From Candidatus Poribacteria bacterium (GTDB lineage Bacteria > Poribacteria > WGA-4E > GCA-2687025): 64,000 nucleotides of DNA. Position numbers and translations under genes: made by a program. How positions within the stretch are numbered: position 1 is the stretch's first letter; every line of letters begins with the position of its first letter. The notes beneath the pieces were generated by a model, which searched no databases, was not told where the DNA came from, and saw only the letters and a list, made by a program, of their open reading frames with translations. Shown piece by piece: positions 51,253-60,560 of this stretch. Location of the stretch: NCBI GenBank assembly GCA_028818695.1, contig JAPPNK010000012.1, positions 163,476 to 227,475 on the forward strand, written 5' to 3'.

Positions 51253-52416
51253 ATGTCCGATTTGATCGCTCCTCACGGCGGCAGTCTCGTTCAGCGGGCG
51301 GCAGGGGAAGCCGCGGAGGCTGTCCAAGAGAAAGCGGCCGAGCTGCCCCCATTGACGTTGAGCGTCCGCGAAATGTGCGATTTTGAGATGATCGCCGTCG
51401 GCGCGTTTAGCCCTCTTACAGGTTATCTGCGCCGAGCCGACTATGAAAACGTTGTTGAAAACATGCGCCTTGCGGACGGCTTGCCCTGGCCGATTCCGGT
51501 CAGCTTGTCCGCCTCCGCGTTCGAGGCGCGGACGGTTGAAGCGGCGGGCGGGGCGGCGCTGTATTCTCCAGACGGCGCGCTGCTCGGCATTTTAGAACAA
51601 CCGGAAGCATACGGATACGACAAACGGCGCGAGGCGAAACAGGTTTTTCTCACGGAAGAGGAGGCGCACCCAGGCGTCGCGGAGCTTTACGCGCAAAAAG
51701 AGGCGTTGATCGGAGGAGAGATCAAGGCGCTGCGGTTTGCCAGGCGCGAGCTGTTTGAGGACGCGGAGCTTCCTCCTGCGGCGTCGCGCGCGGCGTTTGC
51801 GGAGCGCGGATGGAAGCGCGTCGTCGCATTTCAAACGCGCAACCCGATTCACCGGGCGCACGAGTACATCATCAAATCGGCGATGGAGATTGTGGACGGG
51901 CTGTTTCTGCATCCGCTGATCGGATGGACGCAGGAGGGCGACATTCCCGCCGAGGCGCGAATGGAATGCTATCGAACGATCCTAAAGCATTATTTCCCCG
52001 CCGACCGCGTTCTGCTCGGCTCCATGCCCTCGGCGATGCGTTACGCCGGCCCGCGCGAGGCGGTTCTGCATGCGCTGGCGCGTCAAAACTACGGCTGCAC
52101 GCACTTCATCGTCGGACGCGACCATGCGGGCGTCGGAAACTACTACGGCGCATACGATGCGCAGCGCATCTTTGATCAGTTTGAGCCGGGGGAGATCGGA
52201 ATTGAGCCGCTGCGCTTTGAGCATTCGTTCTACTGCCTGCGGACAGGCGGCATGGCGACGATCAAGACCAGCCCAGCCGGAATGCAGGAGCGCGTTTTTC
52301 TGTCCGGCACGAAGGTGCGGGAGATGCTCTCAAACGGGGAGCCGCTGCCGCCCGAATTCACGCGGAAAGAGGTCGCTGAAGTGTTGAGCGCATGGGCGCA
52401 ATCTTTGAAAGGTTGA
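51253..52416 (+). CDS. sat: Sulfate adenylyltransferase (ATP sulfurylase)
   Basis: A 387-residue homomeric ATP sulfurylase that makes adenosine phosphosulfate from ATP and sulfate. Motifs: GAFSPLTGYL, VAFQTRNPIHRAHEY (substrate site), LIGWTQEGDIP, SMPSAMRYAGPREAVLHAL, IVGRDHAGVG and SGTKVREML. No APS kinase, APS reductase or sulfite reductase gene lies in the window, so assimilation versus dissimilation cannot be told from context. The rhomboid gene follows seven bases later. Confidence 0.95.
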   Translation: MSDLIAPHGGSLVQRAAGEAAEAVQEKAAELPPLTLSVREMCDFEMIAVGAFSPLTGYLRRADYENVVENMRLADGLPWPIPVSLSASAFEARTVEAAGGAALYSPDGALLGILEQPEAYGYDKRREAKQVFLTEEEAHPGVAELYAQKEALIGGEIKALRFARRELFEDAELPPAASRAAFAERGWKRVVAFQTRNPIHRAHEYIIKSAMEIVDGLFLHPLIGWTQEGDIPAEARMECYRTILKHYFPADRVLLGSMPSAMRYAGPREAVLHALARQNYGCTHFIVGRDHAGVGNYYGAYDAQRIFDQFEPGEIGIEPLRFEHSFYCLRTGGMATIKTSPAGMQERVFLSGTKVREMLSNGEPLPPEFTRKEVAEVLSAWAQSLKG

Positions 52417-52423
52417 TGAACCG

Positions 52424-53068
52424 ATGAACTACCGCCGTCGGCGCGGCTTGCTGCCGCCTGTTGTCAAATGGCTGCTCATAGCGAACGCGGCGCTCTTTGC
52501 CGCAGACTATCTCTCCCTTATATTTAGGCTGGACGACGCATGGTTTGCGATTGAACGGCATCTGCCGTTGAATTCAGAACCGAGCCAGTTGCGGCCCTGG
52601 CAGTTCATCACCTACCAGTTTCTGCATGCGGATTTTATGCACATCGGCTTGAACATGTTCGCGCTGTGGATGCTCGGAACGGAGGTAGAGGAGCGATGGG
52701 GCTATAAGCGTTTCCTGATCTATTATCTGACATGCGGGGTTGGGGGCGCCTTGCTTCATCTGGGGGCGACCTATGCGCTTGGGTGGCCGCTTGTCCCGTT
52801 AATCGGCGCGAGCGCCGCTGTGTCGGGCGTTCTGCTGGCGTTCGGTCTGATGTTTCCGAATCGGCTCATTCTTTTTATTTTCATTCCGCTTCCCGCGCGT
52901 CTCATGGTGCTGGTGTACGCCGCCGTGGAGACGGCGCGCGCCTTAGCGACCGCCCGCGGATACGCCGTCATGAATGTAGCGCACTTTGCGCATCTTGGCG
53001 GCATCTTGGTCGGGTATCTTTACTTGAAAATGATGAAGCCCAACCCGCCTCCGATTCGGCGGATATGA
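52424..53068 (+). CDS. Rhomboid family intramembrane serine protease
   Basis: A 214-residue protein with six hydrophobic segments. Rhomboid marks: HADFMHIGLNMFALWMLG (the HxxxN oxyanion region), GASAAVSG with the catalytic Ser130, and AHFAHLGG with the catalytic His190. The N-terminal 10 residues are basic. Cleaves membrane-embedded helices of unknown targets. Cotranscribed with the sulfurylase gene, without obvious functional link. Confidence 0.9.
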   Translation: MNYRRRRGLLPPVVKWLLIANAALFAADYLSLIFRLDDAWFAIERHLPLNSEPSQLRPWQFITYQFLHADFMHIGLNMFALWMLGTEVEERWGYKRFLIYYLTCGVGGALLHLGATYALGWPLVPLIGASAAVSGVLLAFGLMFPNRLILFIFIPLPARLMVLVYAAVETARALATARGYAVMNVAHFAHLGGILVGYLYLKMMKPNPPPIRRI

Positions 53069-53072
53069 CCGC

Positions 53073-53816
53073 TTAAAGCTTTTTAAGGTTGTCCCATTCG
53101 CATTCTAGGCAGAAGGCGGCGCCGGGAGAGAGCGGCACGGTTTTGCCCCCGCATTCGGGGCATGGGTTGATGCCGTTCTCCGCGCCGGCAACGGCGGTCG
53201 AAGCTGTCTGCGAGGCTTCAAACAGCTCCCGAAGCGCGCGTTCAGGGCGCATGGAGAGCGGAGGGCCGCTGTCGGGCATTCGGTCGATGAATTCGCTGCG
53301 GGAGACGACATAGCCGTTCTCCGCCAGCTTCGGACGCAGATAGAGCAGGTATTTTTCCGCCGCGACAAGATACGCCTCGTTCGCGTTGAGGCGCGGATGG
53401 GTGAGAATATCGAACTCAAGGGAGCCGATGCGCGCGCGGAGCGAACGCCCGCCTGTCGGAGCCGCCTGACGGCGCAGACGGTTCCACCGCGCCTCGGAGA
53501 TGAGAAGGGCGTACCGGCGCGGCGCTTTTTCGTCCAGCGCGCTGACGCTCAGATACGGCTCATATTCGGCGATAATCTGCAGGGAAAGAATGAACTTTTC
53601 AAAAGAGGCGAGCTTCGCTTCTTCGATGGCGTTGCGTCGGCTCTGGGCGCGTTGCGCGGGCGTCATCTGACGAAAGCCGCGCACCTCTCGGCGGTACAGC
53701 GGCAGGTCGACGGGCGTTTGCGTCGGTATCATGACGCCCTGTCCGACGTCGTTTGGGATCGAAACAGCGTCGCTTTCGACCAGTTTGACGATGAACGGGC
53801 AGCGAAGGTGCGTCAT
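53073..53816 (-). CDS. Zinc-ribbon protein of unknown function
   Basis: A protein of about 247 residues. The last 30 residues form a zinc ribbon (NPCPECGGKTVP ... AFCLECEWDNL). The first half contains a basic helix-rich part (RQMTPAQRAQSRRNAIEEAKLASFEKF); a middle part is beta/alpha mixed (YLVAAEKYLLYLRPKLAENGY). No membrane helix or signal peptide. The start is uncertain: ATG at 53816 or GTG at 53825. It converges with the rhomboid gene, five bases apart. I do not recognise a family. Confidence 0.65.
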   Translation of the reverse strand: MTHLRCPFIVKLVESDAVSIPNDVGQGVMIPTQTPVDLPLYRREVRGFRQMTPAQRAQSRRNAIEEAKLASFEKFILSLQIIAEYEPYLSVSALDEKAPRRYALLISEARWNRLRRQAAPTGGRSLRARIGSLEFDILTHPRLNANEAYLVAAEKYLLYLRPKLAENGYVVSRSEFIDRMPDSGPPLSMRPERALRELFEASQTASTAVAGAENGINPCPECGGKTVPLSPGAAFCLECEWDNLKKL

Positions 53817-53899
53817 ATGAACCACAAGCGGTGAGCGTCTATTTATTTATACCGCATCTGGGGCGGCATGTAAAGCGGAAGCCTCTGAACTGCCCTTAA

Positions 53900-54028
53900 A
53901 ACGCCGTCCGCAAATGCCATTCGCTTGAGGAGGTTCAGCAGGTCGTTCGCCGCTTTGACGAGCAGGAACGTCCCAAAAGGCATCCGCCGAGCGAGGAGGA
54001 GAACGACGACAGCGGCGAGGAGGAGTGA
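53900..54028 (+). pseudogene. Fragment duplicating the 3' end of the gene at 54104-55561
   Basis: Read in frame from 53900 this encodes NAVRKCHSLEEVQQVVRRFD followed by EQERPKR and an acidic tail, ending in TGA at 54026. The intact gene at 54104-55561 ends with NAVRKRHSREEVEQVFRRFD, EQERLKR and a similar acidic tail. There is no start codon or preceding domain, so it is a remnant of a duplicated copy whose body was lost. It stands directly upstream of the intact copy's promoter. Confidence 0.75.
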
Positions 54029-54033
54029 GCGGC

Positions 54034-54062
54034 TTGCGGCGCTAACGCCAAGGCGTTATGCT
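54034..54062 (+). promoter_or_regulatory. Possible promoter of the 54104 gene
   Basis: TTGCGG (54034-54039), 17-base spacer, TATGCT (54057-54062). The start codon follows after 41 bases. Only weak matches to consensus. Confidence 0.4.
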
Positions 54063-54103
54063 GTTCCTAGACGCCGTAAACGCGGTTTGGAACGGTCAAG
54101 ACG

Positions 54104-55561
54104 ATGAAAACGACGCAACGCTCATCACACCGCAGGGCGCGCCTCGCTCTGCTGGGCGGCGCGGTTCTGGTTCTGGCGGCGCTGGCGTTTTTTACCGCCC
54201 GCCGCGCGGCGGAGCCGCCGGCAGAGTCGGCGCCAAGCGCGGAGTCGGGCGGGCATTCCACCGAGAGTGGAGTCTCCGCCGGCGATCCAACAACACGCGG
54301 CGCAGACGATCCACATGGGACATCTCCGGCGGAAGGCGCCGCGACCGATAGCGGGACGCATGTCCATGAGTCGGGATTCAGCGCGGAAAGCTCCATGAAT
54401 CGCGACTTTATGGATAAAGAAAGGCGCGCGATGGAGAAGCTTCTTGAGCTGACCGGATCCACTTCCGTCACGTTTGATAAAGAAACTCCGGCAGAAGTGA
54501 TCGAGATACTGGTGAAAGGGATGGACGACCTGACCGCCGCGAAGCATCTGCTCAAATATGGCAGTTTCTTCCCGCTTTCCTCCGACTGGTTTTGGCATCC
54601 AGAGCCGGCGTATGCTGTGGAATACGCCGACCGCGTCCTGGCAAAAGACCCGACCTCGCGCGACGCCCTGTTCGTGAAGCTCTTCGTGCCGATGGGAACC
54701 GCTCGGCTTGATGTTCGCCGAAGACTCATGGAGCTGTACCCAGACGATGCGGACACGATGGTTCTTGCAACTGGGGGCGGCTTCGTGCGGAATTATCCTG
54801 AGGAGGTCATCGCGGTATTGGAGCGTTTTATCCCGGATAAGGGCGCCCATTCAAATACAAGGGTGCATGAACTGATCGGAATATCCTACGAGCGGCTGGA
54901 TATGCAGGACATCGCGGCGATGCATTATCTTCTCGGCGCCGGGTATGACGAGAGCCATTTTGGGGAGATGGCGCTTGCGCCGCCGAATGAGCTTAGACAC
55001 CCGCATGGGCGTGGTGTGTATGAACGGAATGTTTTTAAGTACATGAATTTGATATTCGGGGGAAAGCGGAACTACTCGTCCATCTGGGAGGAACGGAGGC
55101 CGGATGCGGCGGCAAAGCAGACGCCAACCGCGCCGAGCGCGTCGTCTCATGGCCATCCCCATGGGGCAGCCCCGGACGAGCCGCATGGCGCGCCTCCGCC
55201 GCCTGACCATCCAGACGCCCCGCGTCCTGAAGGCGCGCCGCCGCCCCCGCCCGGCGCAGCGATGGACATGGCGGCGGCATACGCCGACTTTGCCAAGGCG
55301 TATCAGGATGCGTTTGAGATGGAGTACGGTCTCTCCGAGGCAACGCCTGAAGGCTACATGAACGCGCTGTTGGGCATGGCGCGCGCCTTCGCCAAGGCGG
55401 GCGACGCCCGGCATGCCCAGGACGCTTACAACGCCGTCCGCAAACGCCATTCGCGCGAGGAGGTTGAGCAGGTCTTCCGCCGCTTCGATGAGCAGGAGCG
55501 TCTCAAAAGGCAGGCGTCGAATGAAGACGGCGAGGAGGATGAAGAGTCCGCTAACCCTTAG
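54104..55561 (+). CDS. Membrane-anchored protein with helical repeats
   Basis: A 485-residue protein with one N-terminal membrane segment (residues 12-32, LALLGGAVLVLAALAFFTA). A low-complexity stretch follows (about 35-95, rich in Ser, Glu, Ala, His). Then a helical region with TPR-like spacing (YAVEYADRVLAKDPTSRDALFVKL, IGISYERLDMQDIAAMHYLLGAGY), a second low-complexity Pro/His/Gly-rich stretch (about 335-380), and a final repeat-like pair (MNALLGMARAFAKAGDARHAQDAY). It ends in a very acidic tail. Its 3' end overlaps the helicase gene by 11 bases, tail to tail. Function unknown; the duplicated remnant upstream shows that this gene was once present in two copies. Confidence 0.65.
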   Translation: MKTTQRSSHRRARLALLGGAVLVLAALAFFTARRAAEPPAESAPSAESGGHSTESGVSAGDPTTRGADDPHGTSPAEGAATDSGTHVHESGFSAESSMNRDFMDKERRAMEKLLELTGSTSVTFDKETPAEVIEILVKGMDDLTAAKHLLKYGSFFPLSSDWFWHPEPAYAVEYADRVLAKDPTSRDALFVKLFVPMGTARLDVRRRLMELYPDDADTMVLATGGGFVRNYPEEVIAVLERFIPDKGAHSNTRVHELIGISYERLDMQDIAAMHYLLGAGYDESHFGEMALAPPNELRHPHGRGVYERNVFKYMNLIFGGKRNYSSIWEERRPDAAAKQTPTAPSASSHGHPHGAAPDEPHGAPPPPDHPDAPRPEGAPPPPPGAAMDMAAAYADFAKAYQDAFEMEYGLSEATPEGYMNALLGMARAFAKAGDARHAQDAYNAVRKRHSREEVEQVFRRFDEQERLKRQASNEDGEEDEESANP

Positions 55562-58500
55562 GAGACCAGCGGCGCATCAGATTGGACGGAATCTCGCGCA
55601 GGAAGCGGGACGGCTTCATGTCGCGTCCGCCTCTGCGCCTGGCGGCGATGAGATAAAGCCGCTCCTGCGCCCGCGTCATGCCGACATAGAGCAGCCGCCG
55701 CTCCTCGTCCAGCGCTTCGGGCCGCTGGATGGAGCGGAACCAGGGCAGCGTCCCGTCCTCCAGTCCGACAATCAGGACGGCGCGGAACTCGGTACCCTTC
55801 GCTGTGTGGAGCGTCATGAGCGAGACGGCGTCGCTCGGTTCGTCGGCGTCGTCCATGTTGTCCAGCGGCTCTAGCAGCGACTGCGCGTTCACAAAATCTT
55901 TTAACGACGCGCCCGGTCGCATCGCCTCATACCGCTGCGCCCGTCGCAGGACGCGCCCTTTCAGCAGCTGCCATCGGCGGTCGTCGTCCGTTTCTGGAGC
56001 CGGGGAGCGCCGCGCGGCGTCTAAAGAGCGCCCCGCTTCGACGCGCGTCTCTTCGGGGAAAGCCATGAGCGTCTCTTCGCGCGGCTTGTTCGCTTTGAGC
56101 CAGCGGGCTGCCGCATGCCGATGCGCTTCCAGCGCAGGATCCTCCCATGCGCCTTTCGATGCCGCCCCGACCGCCAAGAACGGCAGCAGTTCCGATAGGC
56201 TCGATTGAGCGCGGCGGCGCGCCTCCTCCCGGCGCAGACGCTTAAACAGCTCCGCTGTCGCCGCGGCGTCATGCACCGCCCGGTGGCTTTCGACATACTC
56301 GATCTGAAACCGCTCGGCGAGCGAAGTGAGCGTATGGTTCACATGCGGATAGAGCCGGCGCGCGATCTTCAAGGTGTCGTAAGACGGGTTGTTGGGGGTC
56401 TCGCGCAGATGCCGCCGCATTTCCCGTTCAATGAAGCGGTTGTCAAACTCAACGATGTTGTGTCCGACCAAGACGGCGCTTCCGAAGAAATCGCGTATTT
56501 CGCTGATGCGCTCTTCGATGCGGGGTTGATTGCGCACGGTGTCGGCGTCAATGCCATGTATCTGCGTTGATCTGCGCGAGATGCGCGCCCTTGGACGTAT
56601 ATAAAGGTGGAGGTCGGATGCTGGTTTCTCGTAGATGCGTTTGCCCGCGAATTCAATGATCTCGGCTTGTCGAGGATTCGCCCCTGTCGTTTCCAGATCA
56701 TATACGACGACATCGGCGTTCGGGGTTTCTTCAGCCAAATCCAGCAGACGCTGACACAACCGATATGCGATCCAGGCGGCGCAGGCGGGCGAGTCTTCAG
56801 GGGCGGTCAACTGGAGCGCGTTCGTCTGGGTTCCGTCGGGAGGGTTGATCCAAACGGCGCGTTCCGCTTCTTGCGCAGGTTCAACATTCCCGATCCGTAT
56901 CTCAACCGAATCGTCGGACGCCTTCTCTAGCTTTTTGTCGAAATAATCTTCGAACGTCTTTTGTAGAATCAGCTGGGCGCAGACGGCGTCCAGCGAGCCG
57001 TCGTCCATCAGGCAGGGAATTTCGCCGCGTTGAAGCGCCGCGGCGATCACATCCGCCGAAGCGGCGAGCTGCGGAAAGTCAGCCCATTCAGGCGCATTCT
57101 CCAGCTCCTCATGCCGAAACGGGTTGCGCAGCGTTTCCAGCTCGTCGAAAAAGACGGCCGCCGCTTTGGAAGCGCCGAGCTGCGTCAGCTTCTCCCTGAG
57201 ACCCTGCATCCGTCCGACGACCCGTTTGAGAGAGGCGCGCGTGAGCGGAGGGGCGTCTGCGGGGTTTTCCGCCAGCTCTCTAAACGACTTCCCCTCCTGC
57301 ATCGCCCGCCACTGAAACCAGACGCGCGTCCATTCATCCAGAACGAGATTTGGAAACATGAGCGCGTCCGCTAGATGCGCCCCCAGCCCAAAGCAGATGT
57401 AACGCAGCCATGCGAGAACGCGGTTGGCGTCGTCGTTGACAAGTTCGCGGGCAGGCTGCGCGCGGCGAAACGGGACGCTTGCGCGCCGCAGCGAGTCTTC
57501 AAGCCGTTCAGCCGTCCTGTGGTTCCGGTAAAAGACGGCGATGTCCCGATACGGCATACGCGCTTCCGCATGCAGCTTTTGAATAAGCCGTTTGACGATG
57601 TAAGCCGATTCCGCTTCGGATCGGGTAAAATAGGCGCGGACCGGGTTGCCGGGCGGGTTGTCCGTGCGCAGGCGCGTTTGCGGAGAGCTTTTGCGGATTA
57701 GCCCCGTCGCCGCGGAAAGGATTGTGCGCGTTGAGCGGTAATGCGCCTCAAGAGCGATCGTTTCAGGTTGAAATTCGCTTCGAAAGCGGCGCATCCATTC
57801 AGGGTCGGAACCTCTCCATCGGTACACGCTCTGGTTCGCGTCGCCGACGGCTGTAACGCAGCGTTTCGGCCCGCTCAACAGACTAATCAGCTCATACTGC
57901 GAACCGTTGATGTCCTGATACTCATCGATCAGGATATGCTGAAACTTGCTCTGGTACCGCTCCAAAACTGTCGGCGATTCGCGCAGCTTTTCTACGGCGA
58001 TTGCGATCAGATCGTCAAAGTCGAGCGCGTTGTAGTCGGCGAGGCGGGCACCGTAATGGTTGATCGCGTCTTTGAAGGCGGCGATAAACGCTTCATCCGT
58101 TGTGTCTTCGTCCTCCTCTTCAAAGAGCGGCGGTTCTGCGTTGTCTGCGGTTCCGCTTTTGCGCGCGCTGAGAGCGAATCGGAGCCGGCTGAGCATGACA
58201 AGGTCGACTTCAAGATTCGCAGAGCGCAGCGCCTCCGCCATGAGCGCGTCCTGGGCGTCCTGATCAAGGATGCCGAAATCGCTGTCGATGCCCATATCGC
58301 CGCCGCTTTCGCGCAGGATGCGCGCGCAGGTGTGGTGGAAGGTGCCGATCCAGGATTCGCCGGCGACGCTGGATCCCAGCAGGCTCAGCACCCGCTCTTC
58401 CAGCTCATGCGCCGCCTTGTTTGTGAAGGTGATTGCAAGCAGCGCGTCCGCCGGACATCTCCCCGACTCGATGAGATGCGCGACTCTGCATGCGACGACG

Positions 58501-58601
58501 CGCGTTTTCCCTGTTCCAGGACCTGCCAGCACAAGAAGCGGCCCGTCGCCATGTTCGACTGCTTGACGCTGCTTCTCGTTCAGGTCGGTGTCGCGCGGCA
58601 T
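55551..58601 (-). CDS. UvrD/PcrA-type helicase with an inserted DEDDh exonuclease domain
   Basis: A 1016-residue protein. Helicase motif I is LAGPGTGKT (residues 25-33), motif Ia FTNKAAHELEERV, motif II LIDEYQD (Asp226), motif III AVGDANQSVYRWRGSD, motif IV AHYRSTRTIL. Then, from about residue 630 to 790, a DnaQ-like 3'-5' exonuclease is inserted: VVYDLETTG (Asp635, Glu637), GHNIVEFDNRF (Asp720), HRAVHD (His773, Asp778). Motifs V and VI (LMTLHTAKGTEF, RRLLYVGMTRAQERL) follow at 928-985. So the exonuclease sits inside the helicase between domain 2B and motif V. The predicted activity is unwinding coupled to 3'-5' degradation, in DNA repair or in defence. Confidence 0.9.
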   Translation of the reverse strand: MPRDTDLNEKQRQAVEHGDGPLLVLAGPGTGKTRVVACRVAHLIESGRCPADALLAITFTNKAAHELEERVLSLLGSSVAGESWIGTFHHTCARILRESGGDMGIDSDFGILDQDAQDALMAEALRSANLEVDLVMLSRLRFALSARKSGTADNAEPPLFEEEDEDTTDEAFIAAFKDAINHYGARLADYNALDFDDLIAIAVEKLRESPTVLERYQSKFQHILIDEYQDINGSQYELISLLSGPKRCVTAVGDANQSVYRWRGSDPEWMRRFRSEFQPETIALEAHYRSTRTILSAATGLIRKSSPQTRLRTDNPPGNPVRAYFTRSEAESAYIVKRLIQKLHAEARMPYRDIAVFYRNHRTAERLEDSLRRASVPFRRAQPARELVNDDANRVLAWLRYICFGLGAHLADALMFPNLVLDEWTRVWFQWRAMQEGKSFRELAENPADAPPLTRASLKRVVGRMQGLREKLTQLGASKAAAVFFDELETLRNPFRHEELENAPEWADFPQLAASADVIAAALQRGEIPCLMDDGSLDAVCAQLILQKTFEDYFDKKLEKASDDSVEIRIGNVEPAQEAERAVWINPPDGTQTNALQLTAPEDSPACAAWIAYRLCQRLLDLAEETPNADVVVYDLETTGANPRQAEIIEFAGKRIYEKPASDLHLYIRPRARISRRSTQIHGIDADTVRNQPRIEERISEIRDFFGSAVLVGHNIVEFDNRFIEREMRRHLRETPNNPSYDTLKIARRLYPHVNHTLTSLAERFQIEYVESHRAVHDAAATAELFKRLRREEARRRAQSSLSELLPFLAVGAASKGAWEDPALEAHRHAAARWLKANKPREETLMAFPEETRVEAGRSLDAARRSPAPETDDDRRWQLLKGRVLRRAQRYEAMRPGASLKDFVNAQSLLEPLDNMDDADEPSDAVSLMTLHTAKGTEFRAVLIVGLEDGTLPWFRSIQRPEALDEERRLLYVGMTRAQERLYLIAARRRGGRDMKPSRFLREIPSNLMRRWSPKG

Positions 58602-58649
58602 TTGGAACCGTTTCTTCTCATATGAATTTCATGGCGCGCCGCCGCGTTC

Positions 58650-59186
58650 TTATTCGGCGTCATGCGCGTTTGCATGGATCGGGTTTTCTTTAAGCCGTTG
58701 CCGCAGTTTTTGCACGACCTGCGGCGGCGCGAGACCGTCCAACGATCCTCCGATCTGCGCCACCTGCTTGACAAGAGCGCTGCTCAAAAAAGCGTATTTC
58801 GGGTCTGCCAAGAGAAAGAGCGTGTCGATCTCCGGCGCCAGCCTCCTGTTTAAGAAATACATCTGCGCCTCGTACTCAAAGTCAAGCGGGGAGCGGATGC
58901 CGCGCAGAATGGCGGAGGCTTCGACGCTGCGCGCAAAGTCCGCCGTCAGCCCCTCCATGGCGAGAATTCGGATGCGTTCTTGACCTTGCCAGTCGCCGAC
59001 GGCCTCTTTCAAAAGCTCAACCCGTTCTTCGAGCGTGAACAAGCTCCGCTTTGCCGGGTTGACGCCGACCCCCAGGACGATTTCGTCAAACAGGTTCAGC
59101 GCCAACGCCCGGCGGATGATGTCCATATGCCCGTTCGTGACAGGATCGAAGCTAGCTGGAAAGACGGCGGTTCGTTTTCCGCTCAT
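58650..59186 (-). CDS. coaD: Phosphopantetheine adenylyltransferase
   Basis: A 178-residue enzyme of coenzyme A synthesis (4'-phosphopantetheine to dephospho-CoA). Motifs: AVFPASFDPVTNGHMDII with the nucleotide-binding H(x)GH-like site, RGIRSPLDFEYEAQM, and a C-terminal VKQVAQIGGSLDGLAPPQV. I start at 59186 (MSGKRTAVF), which gives the family's usual N-terminus; an upstream ATG at 59207 overlaps the isomerase gene. It follows the isomerase by eight bases. Confidence 0.95.
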   Translation of the reverse strand: MSGKRTAVFPASFDPVTNGHMDIIRRALALNLFDEIVLGVGVNPAKRSLFTLEERVELLKEAVGDWQGQERIRILAMEGLTADFARSVEASAILRGIRSPLDFEYEAQMYFLNRRLAPEIDTLFLLADPKYAFLSSALVKQVAQIGGSLDGLAPPQVVQKLRQRLKENPIHANAHDAE

Positions 59187-59194
59187 CGTCTGAA

Positions 59195-60427
59195 TCAGGC
59201 TCCCCATCCGGTGCGCGGTCCTTCGCGCCGTTCTGCCGCCGCTTTTTCAAGATAGCCGCTGCGCCGAAACGCCTCAAGCGGATTCGGATCCAGCCCCGCC
59301 TCCACGCGCAGCGTCTGAAGCAGCGGTTCCACATCCGTATTGTTCGCCTGCTGCATGATCATCTCGGCGCCGACCACATCTTTGGCGCTCTGCGCCTCCT
59401 TCAGCTGATCGTAAGGAACGATGAGCGCGCGGGCGTACGCCATCTGAATGTTCATGATCGACTGAATCATCGCCTCGATTTTCGGCTTGATGTTGTGGCT
59501 CTGATCAATCATGTAGGCGATGTCGGCGGTCGAGTTCGGGTCGTTCTCTTCCTTGACAAGTTCCGTATAGATCAGAAACAGCTCCTGCGGGTTGATGGAG
59601 CCGGTGGTGAGATCGTCGTCGGCGTATTTTCGGCAGTTGAAATGGAAGCCGCCGAGCCGTTCCTCGTCCAGCAGGTAGGCGACGATGAACTCGATATTCG
59701 TCCCCTGCGCGTGATGCCCCGTGTCGATGAGAACCTGCGCCCGGTCGCCCAGATTTTGACAGACGACAAGCGAAGTCCCCCAGTCGGGCAGGTCGGTGTG
59801 GTAAAAGGCGGGTTCAAAGAATTTGTACTCGACCAGCATGCGCGCGTCGTTCGGCATCGCGTCGTAGCCGGCTTGCAGGCATTCCAGCAGCCGCCGCTTT
59901 CGCTCGCGGAAGTCGTCCTGACCTGGGTAGTTTGTGCCGTCGGCGAGCCAGACGCTCATGATGTCGGAGCCTGTGACGCGCATGATCTCGGCGCATTCTA
60001 GGAGATGGTCAATCGACATTTGGCGCACATCGGCGTCTGGGTGGCAGACGCTTCCGAGCATATAGTCCGGCTCTTGGAACAGGTTCGGGTTGATGGCTCC
60101 CACTTCGACGCCGAGCTCGTCGGCGTACTGCTTGAGCGCCGCCCAGTCGTCCACCTTGTCCCATGGGATATGGAGCGCGACCGAGGGCGCGACTCCTGTA
60201 TGCTGATGCGTCACAGCGGCGTCCTGCAGACGCTCTTGGGTGTTTCGCGCCGCCCATTCTTGTTGAAAAACGCCAAAGCGCGTCCCCGAGTCGCCGTACC
60301 CCCATGAGGGCGTTTCGATGCGCTGGTTTTGGAGCCGTTGTCGGACGTCGTTCACATCAACGCCGCGCTCCGTCAGGTCTTCGATGAGCAGGTTGTAGCG
60401 GGCTTGTATCTGGTCTTTAGTCGGCAT
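59195..60427 (-). CDS. L-rhamnose isomerase-like sugar isomerase
   Basis: A 410-residue TIM-barrel isomerase of the Pseudomonas-type L-rhamnose isomerase family, which interconverts ketoses and aldoses using two metal ions. Visible features: THQHTGVAPSVALHIPWDKV, WLADGTNYPGQDDF, MLVEYKFFEPAFYHTD (metal Glu and His), VLIDTGHHAQGTNIEF and GGFHFNCRKYADDDL. No kinase, aldolase or transporter for rhamnose is nearby, so the physiological sugar is unclear. A good promoter lies upstream and coaD follows. Confidence 0.87.
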   Translation of the reverse strand: MPTKDQIQARYNLLIEDLTERGVDVNDVRQRLQNQRIETPSWGYGDSGTRFGVFQQEWAARNTQERLQDAAVTHQHTGVAPSVALHIPWDKVDDWAALKQYADELGVEVGAINPNLFQEPDYMLGSVCHPDADVRQMSIDHLLECAEIMRVTGSDIMSVWLADGTNYPGQDDFRERKRRLLECLQAGYDAMPNDARMLVEYKFFEPAFYHTDLPDWGTSLVVCQNLGDRAQVLIDTGHHAQGTNIEFIVAYLLDEERLGGFHFNCRKYADDDLTTGSINPQELFLIYTELVKEENDPNSTADIAYMIDQSHNIKPKIEAMIQSIMNIQMAYARALIVPYDQLKEAQSAKDVVGAEMIMQQANNTDVEPLLQTLRVEAGLDPNPLEAFRRSGYLEKAAAERREGPRTGWGA

Positions 60428-60465
60428 TGTCGTCCCATCGCGCTGTTGCTTTTAATGTTGAGCGC

Positions 60466-60494
60466 ATGATACGCAGAGACGAGGGGCGTTGCAA
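60466..60494 (-). promoter_or_regulatory. Promoter of the isomerase/coaD operon
   Basis: On the minus strand: TTGCAA (60494-60489), 17-base spacer, TATCAT (60471-60466). The transcript start would be about 30 bases before the ATG at 60427. Confidence 0.6.
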
Positions 60495-60560
60495 CAGCGA
60501 CCAACGAGCAAAGCCTTCTTTGACGGCTGGAGGCAACTGGCTGCTTGCGCTTCGAAAACA

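Noticed and set aside
53925-54107. Short plus-strand frame of 60 codons as a gene
   Set aside because: It is in a different frame from the recognisable remnant at 53900-54028 and has no homology of its own.
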